From: Aristolochia californica
Taxonomy: Eukaryota; Streptophyta; Magnoliopsida; Piperales; Aristolochiaceae
Length of the DNA: 64,000 bases
NCBI GenBank assembly: GCA_029961685.1
Contig: JARWKL010000002.1
Span: 32,580,908 to 32,644,907 of the forward strand
Reading direction: 5' to 3'
A program made the translations under genes and the position numbers. The notes under the pieces were generated by a model. The model was not told the DNA's origin and made no database searches. It worked only from the letters and a program-made list of their open reading frames with translations. The stretch's first letter is position 1; every line of letters starts with the position of its first letter. This document shows positions 1 to 10,583 of this stretch, piece after piece.

Positions 1-590
1 GGAACTGCGTACCTGATTCTTTGCAATATCCATTTAGATTGGAAATTTGCAAGGCACATGGCAGATACAAAATCTTCTCTTTGTCTGCTTGAGTTGCAAT
101 ATATGTTGAATATGCTCAGTAACTATCCATTCTGGAAGTAGACTACGAAACCTGGTAAAATATTCATGGAGATTTCCTTCATGCTTTGTCCTAGATATCT
201 CTTGAAATATGTCTAAAACCTTTTGAAGATTCTTTGTTGCATGATTCTCAGATGAAGAATATAATAGAAAACATGTATCCTAGATATCCTTTGTTGTACT
301 CGAGTGAATGAAATAGTTGGCAACTACTTCTTCAATGCTATTAATCAACCAACCTATAATCAAGACACCTTCCTTCAACCACATATGATAGGAAGCATCA
401 TCAACATAAGTAGGTGGCTGGTCCAAGTGTCCATCAAGGTCCCTTTTAATCAGAAACCATTTAATAGAGTGAGACCAAGACACATAGTTGTTCAAACCCT
501 TGAGAGGAATAGCGGTGATTCTCAACGATCATGTTTACTTAAATAAGCATAATTCAAGGCAGAAGATGAATTAATTAAAATTTCTGCCAT
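1..590 (-). pseudogene. Copia C5 gag remnant
   Basis: Minus-strand N-terminal part of a Ty1/copia Gag. The frame from 525 to 280 reads through a conserved plant copia gag opening (IPLKGLNNYVSWS, then WLKEGVLIIGWLINSI), the UBN2/Retrotran_gag type. After a stop near 279 the same protein continues towards base 1 in broken form (SSENHATKNLQKVLDIFQ). It would form the virus-like particle shell. It lies just downstream, in element orientation, of a primer-binding site and LTR at 700-1202, so this is the 5' end of a minus-strand copia element whose rest lies left of the window. No full-length frame remains. Confidence 0.8.
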
Positions 591-701
591 TGAAAGTAAA
601 AGCACAAGAACATCCCTTTAAAGAGGACACACAAACACACTTTTGACTAACCCTATAACCAAAGGATTAGCCTAATATGAACCACGTCAACCCATGATAA
701 A

Positions 702-712
702 ACCCGATACCA
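702..712 (-). promoter_or_regulatory. C5 primer-binding site
   Basis: On the minus strand this reads TGGTATCGGGT, a decayed match to the usual copia site TGGTATCAGAGC, which is complementary to the 3' end of initiator tRNA-Met. It sits between the gag leader and the LTR, as expected for a minus-strand element. Confidence 0.6.
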
Positions 713-1202
713 AATATGGAAATCGTCCCCAAGATCTTTCAAGTTTGATGGAAACGTGAGCCGTTGCTTAGAAAAGCAAGAACCTTGGTATGGTGAAGAT
801 ACCAAAAACGGGGATGAAAAATCCGTTTGATAAGTCGGTTTTGAACGCCACAAGGAAACCTTGATAAGTTCAGAAAAGTGAATAACTCACAATATGAATA
901 ATCATAAAAAAATGTCTTAAATCTGTGTACCAGGTCCTCTATTTATAGTGGAGGACGTGGTAGACTCCTAATTACATTCAAATTCTAACTCTTAAAGATA
1001 AACCTATCATGATAAGGTAACTCAATGTAAACTAGAGATCTAACATAACTCAAACTCTAACTCTCTAAGATAAGCATATCTTGAAAAGATAACACAATCT
1101 ACTAGAGATCTAATTTAACTAAAATTCTAACTCCTTTTTATGAGGACTCTTCTTGGCATGGTGGGTCCCACCATCTCGTGCAACCATGGTGGGTCCCACA
1201 TT
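713..1202 (-). repeat. C5 5' LTR (copia)
   Basis: LTR of the minus-strand copia C5. Its outer edge ends CACATTGTAACA at 1202, matching the edge of the C0 LTR at 12740. A TATA box (TATAAATA on the minus strand, 940-947) lies inside a short inverted context CCTC...GAGG, as in other copia-type LTRs here. The inner edge is not sharp: a TG occurs at 717 but the LTR body is diverged. Confidence 0.6.
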
Positions 1203-1279
1203 GTAACAGAATAAAACCAGCCCACGTCCAACTTGTGCAACCATGGTGGGCCCCACAATGTAACAGAGTAAAACCAGCC
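1170..1279. repeat. Tandem duplication at LTR-host junction
   Basis: Two copies, roughly 50 bases each, of a block running from the last part of the C5 LTR (GCAACCATGGTGGG) into flanking sequence (TAAAACCAGCC). One copy ends near 1219 and the other near 1279. The unit spans the LTR/host boundary, so it formed after insertion. Confidence 0.6.
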
Positions 1280-1284
1280 TTTGT

Positions 1285-3018
1285 TCACATCATTACCCCC
1301 CTCTTGAGAAGGATTTGCCCTCAAATCCTCACCAGGGTCGACCTTACTCAATTGTTGCAACCTCACTTGATCCTGATATACTTGTTTTGGTGTCATCGGA
1401 ACTAAAGTGATTGTCCACTCATGGTGCACGGATGAGTACTTGTTGGTGAAGCTATCATGCTGCACACGTCTATCAAATTGCCATGGTCTTCCTGAGATGA
1501 GATGTCCAGCTAGCATTGGTACCACATCGCACAATACCTCATCCTCATATTTATCGATTCAAAATAGTACAACAATCTGCTTCATAACCCTTATTTCTCC
1601 ACTATCATTTAACCATTGCAGTTTGTATGGACGAGGGTGCTTAAGAGTTGTGAACCCTAGCTTTTCAATCATGTAAGTACTAGCAACATTAGTGCAACTA
1701 CCACCATCGATAATAACACTACATACCTTGTCTTTCACGTGCAGCCAGTGTGAAAGATATTCTCCCGTTGTACTTCTGCTTCCACTTCTTTAGCTTGTAA
1801 GCTTAAGGCTTGTCATGTGACTAGTCCAAGCATATCACCATTATCTGCCCTGAACTTCTCATCTCCTATGGGAGCGTCCTCTAACGGTGGCATGTCATCT
1901 AGATCAGCTTCATCTTCGGAATCAATTTCACCATTTTCCTGAATCACCATAACTAGCTTGTTTGGACATTGGCTAGCTATGTGTCCTCTCCCCTGAAATT
2001 TGAAACATTTAATCTCACTAGAATTAGTCAAAATAGGGGCTGATTTACCTTGACAATCCATGGTAGTGGTGGCTGTTTTGGGCTCATGTTTGGCCTTGAA
2101 GGTTGACGTATTTTCTTACTAAGTTGGGTAGTTTGACCTCTAGGTGCTGCATTCGAATTCTCTAGTCTTGGCCGTGTACCACCCCTCTTGAGTTGCCTCT
2201 CAACTTTGATTGTCATATTCACCAAATCCTCCAATTCAACATAATAGTGTATCTCGATTGTGTTAGAAATCTCTCAGTTTAAACCATTAAAAAATATAGC
2301 CATTTTCGTCTCTCGATCGTCCTCCACATTGGCTCTAATCATAGCCATCTCTATCTCTTTATAATACTCATCAATTCTTCGGTAACCTTGATAGTGACCT
2401 TGTAACTTGAGGTACAAATCCCGATAGTAATGACTGGGTACAAATCATCGTCTCATCACTCTCTTCATCTCATCCCAATTTTCAATAGGACTTTCTCCAT
2501 TTTGCCTCCTAATGATGCACAACTGGTCCCACCACACAATAACATAATTAGTAAATTCAATTGCAGCGAGTTTTACCTTCTTTACTTCGGAGTAATTGTG
2601 ACAACCGAACACCAACTCCATCTTCTTTTCCCACTCGAAGCATGCTTCAGGATCACCTTTTCCTTGAAACGCAGGAATTTTCAGCTTGATACATCCCAAG
2701 TTGTTATCTACCCAGTTCTTAGATTCTCTATCCCAGCCATATCTTCTATGGCTGCCCACTAACTTCCTATCAGACTCCTCTAAATTGTCACCTTCAAATT
2801 CTCCTATATCCTCAACTTCCCTTCGGTGCAACTTATTCCTCCTTGGGTTGTTCGGAACAAATGATGGTTACCCCCGTTGTGTTCTCTCTTTTGCCCTATC
2901 CAACCTCCCACGTATATCTTCTAACTCCGCCCTCATCATCCGTCACATCTCCCTTATTAATGCTTGCATTTGCAGATTCAGAAAACCGGATGATGAAATC
3001 TCTTGATCTTGCAACATG
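1285..3018 (-). pseudogene. Gypsy G9 gag-protease remnant
   Basis: Minus-strand Ty3/gypsy Gag and protease region, broken by stops. Starting at an ATG near 3017, the capsid part (2831-2445) shows LKIPAFQGKGDPEACFEWE and VKKVKLAAIEF. A basic linker follows (2234-2028), then a zinc knuckle near 1995 and, at 1534-1330, a segment typical of the region after the protease (DVVPMLAGHLISGRPWQFDR). The knuckle reads CFKFQGRGHIASQC, so the second cysteine is Phe and zinc binding would be lost. The frame ends around QEGGNDV next to the C5 LTR. No RT is visible, so the element is truncated or was gag-protease only. Confidence 0.8.
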
Positions 3019-3581
3019 ATTGAAATCTGAAAACAAGGTTAGAATAATATGCAAAAGAGAATGGCTCCAGTAATTAGGGTGAATAATTCAAAAACATTTC
3101 TACTTAATGGATAATTACAAACACAACATGAATAAGGAAAATTTCTAAACAAATTGCAAACCCCTACTTAGGGTTTTATGGAATTAAAGAGTTAATAAAT
3201 TCAGCAACAAGAGGATATAGAAACCAGGATTTAAGAGAAGTTTTCCATTTTTTATAAAGAAATTTATAGCATATAAAAACCATCAAAACAAGGCGGCAAT
3301 GTAATATTTCAAAAAAAAATTCAAAATCAACCATGAATTTGGCCAATTTGATCTCGATTTTACATATACTATGGAATTGATCCTAAAAACTATTTAGAAT
3401 TGATTCTTACATGATAATTAATGATTTCAGACAATTAAAAATACATTTAACACACTTATCTGATGTAGGGCCTTGCAAGAATATGCAAAAAAAAATCTCC
3501 TTTACCTCCTCTTATGGCTGGAATTTTGCCTCCTTTGCATACTTCAACACTTTTGAGAAGCTTTAATTTAAGATAATCCCT
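3019..3581 (-). other. G9 untranslated leader
   Basis: AT-rich sequence between the G9 gag start and its primer-binding site. I see no coding content. Position and composition fit the 5' leader of a minus-strand gypsy element. Confidence 0.5.
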
Positions 3582-3593
3582 GCTCTGATACCA
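3582..3593 (-). promoter_or_regulatory. G9 primer-binding site
   Basis: The minus strand reads TGGTATCAGAGC exactly, the site complementary to initiator tRNA-Met. It follows the presumed LTR end and precedes the gag leader. Confidence 0.8.
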
Positions 3594-3863
3594 TCTTAGA
3601 TTCTAGGGTTCCATCAATAGAAGATCTAGGTTTAAAGAGAAGAAGAAGAGAAGAGAAAATAAGGCAAAGAAGAGAGTAAAGAGAGGGAGCGAGTAGGCTA
3701 CAGTTAGGGTTTTTCTAAGGGGGAAAAAAGAGCACGTCCTTGGCTCTCATTTCCCTAGTACATGTGATGAAAAGAAGTACTCAAACTTAAATATAATTAG
3801 ACCCTATGCCACGCCTTGTCCTCTTTGGCTCGATATCAATATGAAAGAGTCCTAAATTCTACA
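3594..3863. repeat. LTR-like segment between two opposed primer sites
   Basis: The left part, next to the G9 primer site, is purine-rich on the plus strand (AGAAGAAGAAGAGAAGAG), as at the end of a minus-strand LTR. The right part ends TCCTAAATTCTACA immediately before a plus-strand primer-like site (TAGTATTAGAGC, 3864-3875). That ending resembles the LTR at 37531-37806. I read this as two abutting LTR remnants in opposite orientations but cannot place the boundary. Confidence 0.4.
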
Positions 3864-3875
3864 TAGTATTAGAGC

Positions 3876-5100
3876 TAAGGATTTAGGACTCCCACATTGA
3901 AGTGATGCTTAAGTACCTTTGAAGGTTTTATGCAAGGTGTTCTTGATGGAAGAAATTCTTCCATAGAAAGATAAGTGATTTCTAATTGTTTTTTTCCATA
4001 CATTCATACAATGTGCTGAGCCCTTATTCTCTATAGTACATCAAGAAACAAATGGCTTTCATATGAGAAGTTTGGAAAGCTAATACTTTGTGTTTAAAGG
4101 ATATTATGACCTTGATCTTCTTGCACTCAAATATTGCAAGTTGATCAATATCAGTTGCCTACAAGGTTATGAAGACCTATTGATTATGAAGTTGATGGTT
4201 ATATGATGGAACAATGATATGAAACTTGCATGAGACTTAGCTTGATCTCTCATTATTCAAGACCACTAGTTTACTTGATTTTTTTGGATTAAATCAACCT
4301 TTTTAATGATTTATGGTACTCGGATTCTTCAAACATAAAGAAATTGTTTGTGGGACTTTTTCGAGCTCAAAGAGCAGTTGGTTTTGGTGATTTACGAATT
4401 TTGGAAATTGCTAATTCCTTCTATAACCCTTTAAGACTTAATGAGAAATTTCATTTCCTATAAGATATTTGGAAATGAGTAAAGGTGTCCTTTTAACTGA
4501 TAAATATGACACCTATGATAAGTAAAAGTTAAGCCAAGCTAGGGAGAAGAACCAGCCATGAGTTCTTGATTTTATTAAGAAAGAAAAGAGATTTGAATTG
4601 ATATTGAATGAGTAATTCATCTACTCCACTTAAGGTATGATTTTGGTTTGTTTGGAGCCTGATTTAGTGGATAATATAGCGGATAAGAACTTATATTTAT
4701 TTGAAAGTGGCTGGTATTTGAAAGAAGGTTGTTCAAATTTGATTACGAGTACTATTTTAAATTTTGAACTATGGATTTTTCAAAAAACTTGAGCCTCCCA
4801 AGATTGAGATATCAGTTTGAATGCAAGTTCGAATTTTTTTGAACCCTTAAAGGTTCATCTTGGGTTAAAATTCCGATTGGGAAGAAAAATCTCATACTCA
4901 GGTTACCAATCTTTTTGGACAGCATATCATTTCTTTAATTGGTTCACAAGCTTTACAAAGTGACCTTACTTTAGTCCCAATCAGCTCTTAAATATTGGAT
5001 TATAGCAATTGTGCCATCTTAATTGGAATTTTAATTTGATTGGATTTATTTTGGACTTACAACTCTTCTTGTTTGTGCTTTGCTAAACATTTTTTAAATT
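3876..5100. other. Non-coding, probably LARD interior
   Basis: AT-rich sequence without a recognisable reading frame, following a plus-strand LTR end and primer-like site. This matches the interior of a large non-autonomous LTR element. I see no conserved domain on either strand. Confidence 0.35.
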
Positions 5101-5102
5101 AA

Positions 5103-5206
5103 AGTGGTGTTAGTCAACTTGAATCAGGAGATGAACGTCAGGCGCATTACTCAGTTCATCTCCTGACATCGTTAGTGGTGCACCAACGCCTGATTCATGT
5201 TGATGA
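5103..5206. repeat. Imperfect inverted repeats
   Basis: CAGGAGATGAAC at 5125-5136 is the exact reverse complement of GTTCATCTCCTG at 5154-5165, with a 17-base spacer. A second, looser pair (GAATCAGG ... CCTGATTC) surrounds it. It could fold into a hairpin. Its relation to any element end is unclear. Confidence 0.6.
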
Positions 5207-5760
5207 ATCAGAAGAATCCAAAGAAACTTTACATTCGTGTTTTTGCAAATCATCCAGCTGAAGCAAACGGGACACATCGTCGCGGGAGGCAAAAAAAAAA
5301 TTCTTTCTCTCCCGGTCGTTTCTCCCTCTCAATCTCCATCTCTTCTCCTTCTCATTTTGTCTCGACATCTCCGTTGCAACACGCTGCTGTACTTTCTGGC
5401 CTCCCGACACCAAACATCATCTTCGTCGCCTCATTGCCTCCTTCGCAGCCCTTGCAGTGCCCCCTTTCCCTATTGGAGTGCCTTTGTTGCAGCGCCTGTG
5501 GCAGAGCGTTGTCTCCGTCACAGGGCCACCTCCATCGTAGAGCCTCCATTGCAGCCCTCACAGTGCCCCCTCAGGGCCGCCTCCGTCGTAGAGCCCCTGT
5601 CACAGCGTTGTGAGGAAGAAGACGTCGATTTAATTTTTCCTAAGGTAGGAAAAATTAAACCACTAGTTCTACCCGAGTCATGGACCGGACCCGCCCGAGG
5701 TCAGCCGAGTTTATCCGGGTCGACTCAATTTAAAAAAAAATTATATTATTGTGAAAATAT
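5207..5760 (+). other. GC-rich module with palindrome and CGAGTC motifs
   Basis: GC-rich stretch open in several frames on both strands; the low-complexity Ser/Pro/Ala/Arg translations match no family I know. It ends with an inverted repeat around TTTTTCCTAAGGTAGGAAAAA (5636-5656), then repeated CCGAGT/GGGTCGACTC words and a poly-A. The same order recurs at 15080-15200 and, on the minus strand, at 52490-52700. I therefore treat it as a module of non-autonomous LTR elements, not a gene. Confidence 0.45.
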
Positions 5761-6042
5761 ATTATTAATACTACATAAAAAATTCATCTTGTGTTATTAA
5801 TAAAAAAATATTTTAATTTATTCATTATATTTATTTTTGTTAAATTAAGCCATTTTTATAATTAATAAAACCAATGGTTTTAAATTTAGCAGAAAAATAT
5901 TATTAATTAATGATACATAAAAATATATAGTGTGTTAAAGTTAGAATTTGATCAATTATTTTTGTTTAATCATTCATTTTTATGTTAAAGTATATCATAT
6001 GCTATTAATAAATTAATTCTTTTTGTTTAATCATTCCTTTTT
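5761..6042. other. AT-rich spacer with short duplication
   Basis: Very AT-rich and non-coding. A block containing TTTTTGTTTAATCATTC occurs twice (about 5963 and 6019), a tandem duplication of roughly 57 bases. The second copy runs straight into the G2 coding remnant. Confidence 0.5.
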
Positions 6043-6291
6043 ATGTTCAAGCACTTCAAAGGCAGCATCCCTCTTCACATTTCGTCTTTACCACCCATGG
6101 AAGACGGGCAGCTTTCTCTCATGCCAACTAAAATTCTAAACGCTCATCAAAATCAGCAATGTCGAGAAGTGTTAGTTCAATGGTCACACTCCGACACCAC
6201 CAATGCAACTTGGGAGGACATCGATGTATTTCAGCAGGTTTACCCCACATTCGAGATTGCGGACAACCTCGTTTTCAAAGGAGGGGAGTGA
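6043..6291 (+). pseudogene. Gypsy G2 integrase C-terminal tail
   Basis: 82-codon end of a Ty3/gypsy pol. It shows the chromodomain-like tail VLVQWSHSDTTNATWEDID followed by FEIADNLVF, which in this lineage precedes the 3' LTR and is thought to guide integration to chromatin. It stops at KGGE in a purine tract (6277-6291) that would prime plus-strand DNA. Everything upstream of the tail is missing; AT-rich DNA abuts it directly. A one-base shift would let the frame run into the LTR as DVVDSIAQRV, like related elements. Confidence 0.8.
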
Positions 6292-6717
6292 TGTTGTGGA
6301 TTCGATAGCACAACGAGTCATCCAGAGCCAACACGGATCAGTTGGTGACTCAGTGGAGCAGTGAAGGACATTAGGCATTACATGTTTCCTTTATGTCTTT
6401 ATTTCATGAATTATAGGTAGGAAAGCCTTTAAGGGCATTATTGTAATAATTGAGATATCGAGTCTCTTGGCTTTAAGAGGCTATCGAACGTAATGGGAAT
6501 TAAGGAGAAAATTATTCAAGGATCTGAGTTCTCCTCTAATGAGCCAAGGGTCGGCGTTCCCCTGTAACCCAAGGTACATGTATCCCTTCGAAGAGCCTAA
6601 TTACCCCTCTTCCCCACTCACATTCCGGCGTTCATCCTCCCTCCAGTAGATCTCCCAATTTCCCTTTTGTTCCCTTCTGTTTCATCCCTTCAATCGTGTT
6701 GGAACATAAGCTCAAGC

Positions 6718-7130
6718 TGTTAGGATCCTCACGAGCCATGGATCTTGTCACCCTCCTCTCATCTCTTCCTTCCATTACCTTGCTTGACGTTGAGATGGAA
6801 TGAGAGATTGATGGGTATTGAATTTTGGAAAGGAGAATTGGGGGAAAAACGGAAGAGAGCTTGAAGGAGCTCTTGACCGGTTTATCTAATTTACTCTAGC
6901 TAAAGTAGACTCAATTCATAATTCTCATTACCCTAGCCGTCCCATTAAATAGGGTTGAGGACGTCCAAAACACTAAAGACCTCTTGGGTCAATGGTTCAA
7001 ACCAATAAATGCTAAACCAACCCAAACCAAAGACAAAACCAAACCAAGAAACAATTACATGAAAATTGAAAAACACATTCATTAATTCCTATGCATGTTG
7101 GTAACTCGTGATGCTATAGAGTCCATAACA
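6718..7130 (-). repeat. G3 3' LTR
   Basis: On the plus strand it reads TGTTAGGATCC...TCCATAACA, so both ends carry TG/CA. In element orientation its last bases encode the conserved gag opening MEGRDERRVTRSMARED (ATG at 6775). Its first bases continue the pol frame as DVMDSIASRVTN. It is the partner of 11524-11936. Confidence 0.95.
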
Positions 7131-7146
7131 TCACCCCCCTCCTGGA
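7131..7146 (-). promoter_or_regulatory. G3 polypurine tract
   Basis: The minus strand reads CCAGGAGGGGGGTGA directly before the LTR start TGTTATGG. This is the normal plus-strand primer position and is also coding (QEGG-D) for the end of pol. Confidence 0.85.
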
Positions 7147-8479
7147 GAAAGAGCTTGTCCTCAAGCTCGAAGGAAGGATATAAGAGTCGAAATGCTGATA
7201 GTGGCTCCCATGTGGTGTCACTGGGGTCGACATCTGCCCACTAGACAAGAATTTCCCAATCACCTTGAATGTGGCATGCTTGTACTACCTGAACTGGAAT
7301 AGAAAGGACACTGCCCACATGTAGTGGCGGCAGTGGAGTGTGCAGTAGGGGCGAGTCACCCTGGAAGGGCTTCAATTGGGAGACGTGAAATACATTGTGG
7401 ATCTTTGATTCCGGTGGTAGCTGCAAGCGGTATGCCACGGGCCCAATTTTGTCCAATACCTGAAATGGACCATAATATTTTGGAGACAACTTATGGTGCT
7501 TGGATGCAGTCAGGGACAGCTGGTGGTAGTGTTGAAGCTTTAACCATACATAGTCTCCAGGGAAATAAGATGCCTCCCGGTGCTTCTTATCATAATAGCG
7601 TTTCATAGAGTGCTGGGCCTTCTGTAGATGAGTACGTACCTCAGTGAGCATAGTGTCTCTTTCAGCTAACGCTTGGTCCAAAGTAACGACTTTGGATGCC
7701 CCAGGTTCATATGGTAACAGACGAGGTGGATCTCTACCATAAACTACCCTGAAAGGAGTAGTTCCCAGTGTTGTGTGGTAAGATGCGTTATAGCAAAATT
7801 CTGCCCATGAAAGCCATTTCACCCACCTTCTAGGTGCGTCCCCCACAAAATAACGAAGATACATTTCAATCGTGCGATTGACAACCTCTGTTTGTCCGTC
7901 CGTATGTGGATCATATGCAGATGAAAATGCCAATTGGGTGCCATGTAATTTGAATAATTCCTTCCAAAAGATACTGGTAAAAATGGCATCCCTGTCACTG
8001 ATAATGGATGAGGGAATTCCATGTAATCGGACAATGTTGTCCATAAATAATTGAGCGACCTGAGCAGCAGTATATGGATGCGCCAAAGCAATGAAGTGAC
8101 CATATTTTAAAAACCGACCAACGACCACGAATATCACAGATTTACCTGATGAAATGGGAAGTCCAGCAATGAAGTCCATGGAAATGTTGGACCAGATTTG
8201 AGATGGTAGTTGCAGAGGTTGACGTAGGCCGGCCGGACTTAAAGATTCAGCCTTGTTTCGTTAACAAATCTGACAAGCAGCTACATAATCAGCAATTGTG
8301 CTCTTCATGCCCTTCCAGTAAAAGTCCCGACTGATTCGGAAATATGTTTTCTGTCGACCCTCATGTGTGCTATCATGGATAGATGACAAGATGGTGTGAA
8401 GAAGTGCAGATGTATTATGCAAAAAGATCCTGTTTTTGTAGAGTATGAGACGATCCTGAATCATCCAATGAGGAGCTGC
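7141..8479 (-). pseudogene. G3 integrase with chromodomain tail
   Basis: The zinc-binding N-terminus has HDSTH and CQIC (HHCC). The catalytic core follows: [15 protein letters not shown] and GQTEVVNR supply the D, D and E. Then come the GPY-type region ([21 protein letters not shown]) and a chromodomain-like end (W-ADVDPSDTTWEPLSAF, FELEDKLF). The long frame 8179-7241 (312 codons) is open. A stop separates the CQIC knuckle from it (8260-8262, QRNK expected) and another TAG at 7238-7240 replaces the Gln of VQW. The protein would insert element DNA into the genome. Confidence 0.93.
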
Positions 8480-9801
8480 TGTCCCCTATTGAATATCCTG
8501 ATATAATGACATGAGATCCGGATATTGATTTACTTCCTCACGAATAGAATCCAATACCAGTGAACGTGGGTGACTTATAGCATAAATTTGTGTGGCTGAA
8601 TGATCCCGACGTGATAAAGCATCAGCCCCCAAATTCGAACTACCTGGGTTATAGTGAACCGTAAAATCGAAGCCCATGAGTTTAGTTAACCAATGCCGCT
8701 GTGGGGATGTGGTGAGGCGCTGTTCAAGAAGATACTTGAGGATGCAATGATCTGTACGAATGAGAAACGGTCGTCCCTAGAGATAAGGTCGCCAATGTTG
8801 GACAGCCTTGGCTAACCCAATCAATTCCCTCTCATATGCACCTAACTTATGGTGGTGTTGTCCCAACTGACGGCTGAAATAAGCAATGGGGTGTCCCAAT
8901 TGTTGTAACACTGCCCCTATACCGCCCCCGGATGCATCACATTCCACCACAAAGTCTCCCTCAAAATCTGGTAATTGTAGGACTGGCGCTGAGGCTAAGG
9001 CCTCCTTTAACAGGTGAAAGGCCTGTTCCGCTGAAGAAGACCAGCGGAAGGCATTTTTTTTTAGTAGGTTGTTGAGTGGTGCTGCTATCTGGCCATAAGA
9101 TTGGATAAATTTTCTGTAATATCCTGCTAGGCCCAAAAATCCCTTTAATGTTGTGATGGAGGTGGGAATCAGCCAATCTGTTACTGCTTGTATCTTGTTC
9201 TGGTCAACTTTCACGCCCACAGCTAATATGATGGGGCCCAAAAAAATGCCACCTCAGATGTACCCATAGAACATTTTGATTTATTCAAAACTAAATGATG
9301 AGAGCGTAGAATGGTAAATACCTGATGGAGGTGGTGGAGATGTTCTTCCCAATTTTTGCTGTAGACCAGAATGTCATCAAAAAAGACTAACACATAGTTG
9401 CGCAAAAGTGATGAAAACACCTCATTCATGAGGGCCTGAAAGGTGGAGGGTGCATTGGAGAGACCAAAGGGCATGACAAGGAATTCAAAATGACCGTGAT
9501 GTGTGCGGAACGCAGTCTTCTCTACATCCGTCGGGTGAACTCTTATTTGATGATAGCCCGATTTTAAATCTAATTTGGTAAAAATTGTACCACCATGTAA
9601 CTCATCCAGCAACTTGTCCACGACTGGAATGGGGAACTTGTCCTTAATTGTTTGCAAGTTGAGTTGCCTATAGTCGACACAAAATCTCCATGATTTATCC
9701 TTTTTATGTACTAGTAACACTGGTGAGGACAAAGGAGATCGACTGGGCTGGATCACACCCTGAGCGAGCATATGCATGCACTGTCGTTCTATTTCATCTT
9801 T
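8480..9801 (-). pseudogene. G3 reverse transcriptase-RNase H
   Basis: RT at 9777-9223: [22 protein letters not shown] and the catalytic [10 protein letters not shown] are intact. The frame breaks at a seven-T run near 9240 and resumes with the RT thumb and RNase H (VECDASGGGIGAV, YERELIGLAKAVQHW). A TAG at 8774-8776 interrupts RNase H (Y-L-stop-G), which resumes to LSRRD at about 8600. An in-frame TAA at 9799-9801 separates RT from the protease frame upstream. This is family-typical gypsy pol, inactivated by at least three lesions. Confidence 0.92.
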
Positions 9802-10583
9802 TTATATATGCGGGTAACGATAATGCCGCACCACTACTGGATCAGTTCCCAACTTTAAATGAATGCGGTGATCGCAATGACGCACTGGTGGTAGACCCGT
9901 AGGATCATTAAATAAATCCGCAAATGTTGTAAGTAAAGGAGCTAACTGATCATCACCAGTGTGCTGAAGCTGTAGAGTGTGCAGTGCGTTAGGTACCTGT
10001 GCCACAATACCTTGTAATGTAATCTGACCCTGTGGTGCTGAAAATGTCGTAGTCCGAGCCTGAGAGTCCCATAATATAGGTCCTAATAACTGGAGCCATT
10101 TGACCCCGAGCACCAAATCAAATCCAGCCAATGGAATGACTAGTAAATCTGCCTGAAATGAATGCCCCTCAATGGTGAAAGGGGTGTTAGCACATAACCC
10201 CACACTTGCAATTTTAGTCCCATTGGCCACTGAAACTGAGTGTCCTCTTTGTTGTTGAATTGCCAATCCCAATTGTTACATGGCTGGTTCACTGATAAAT
10301 TAGGTGTGCTGCCCGAATCGACTAAAGCAAGTAGCATGAGATGATGTAACCTGGCCTTTACCTGCATGGTATTAGAACTACGCAGGCCATGCATGGCATG
10401 GATGGAGAGCTCTGGTTCTTGCTGTACCTTTTCAACAAATTCATTTTCAAGAAGCTCTTCTGAATCTTCTTCCAACAGTTCAATACTGAATAAGCGTTTA
10501 CAAGTATGTCCTGGCAGGAATTGTTCGTCACAATTAAAACATAGGCCCTTTGCCTTTGTAGCGTCCATTGCCTGTTTAGTCAA
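9802..10583 (-). pseudogene. G3 zinc knuckle and aspartic protease
   Basis: The first frame (10583-10140) has a CFNCDEQFLPGHTC knuckle and the protease active site LVDSGST. A short indel just after the active site (around 10270-10310) shifts the frame. The protease continues in 10272-9802 with SVSVANG, IEGHSFQADLLVIP and FDLVLGVKWL, then the linker into RT. Protease would mature Gag-Pol in the particle. It overlaps the gag stop by four bases in another frame, so an ancestral frameshift or readthrough arrangement is possible. Confidence 0.9.

Noticed and set aside
5197..5800. Overlapping open frames of 138 and 187 codons, Ser/Pro-rich, as a host gene
   Set aside because: Open in several frames on both strands, no known domain, composition-driven, and the region recurs inside non-autonomous elements.
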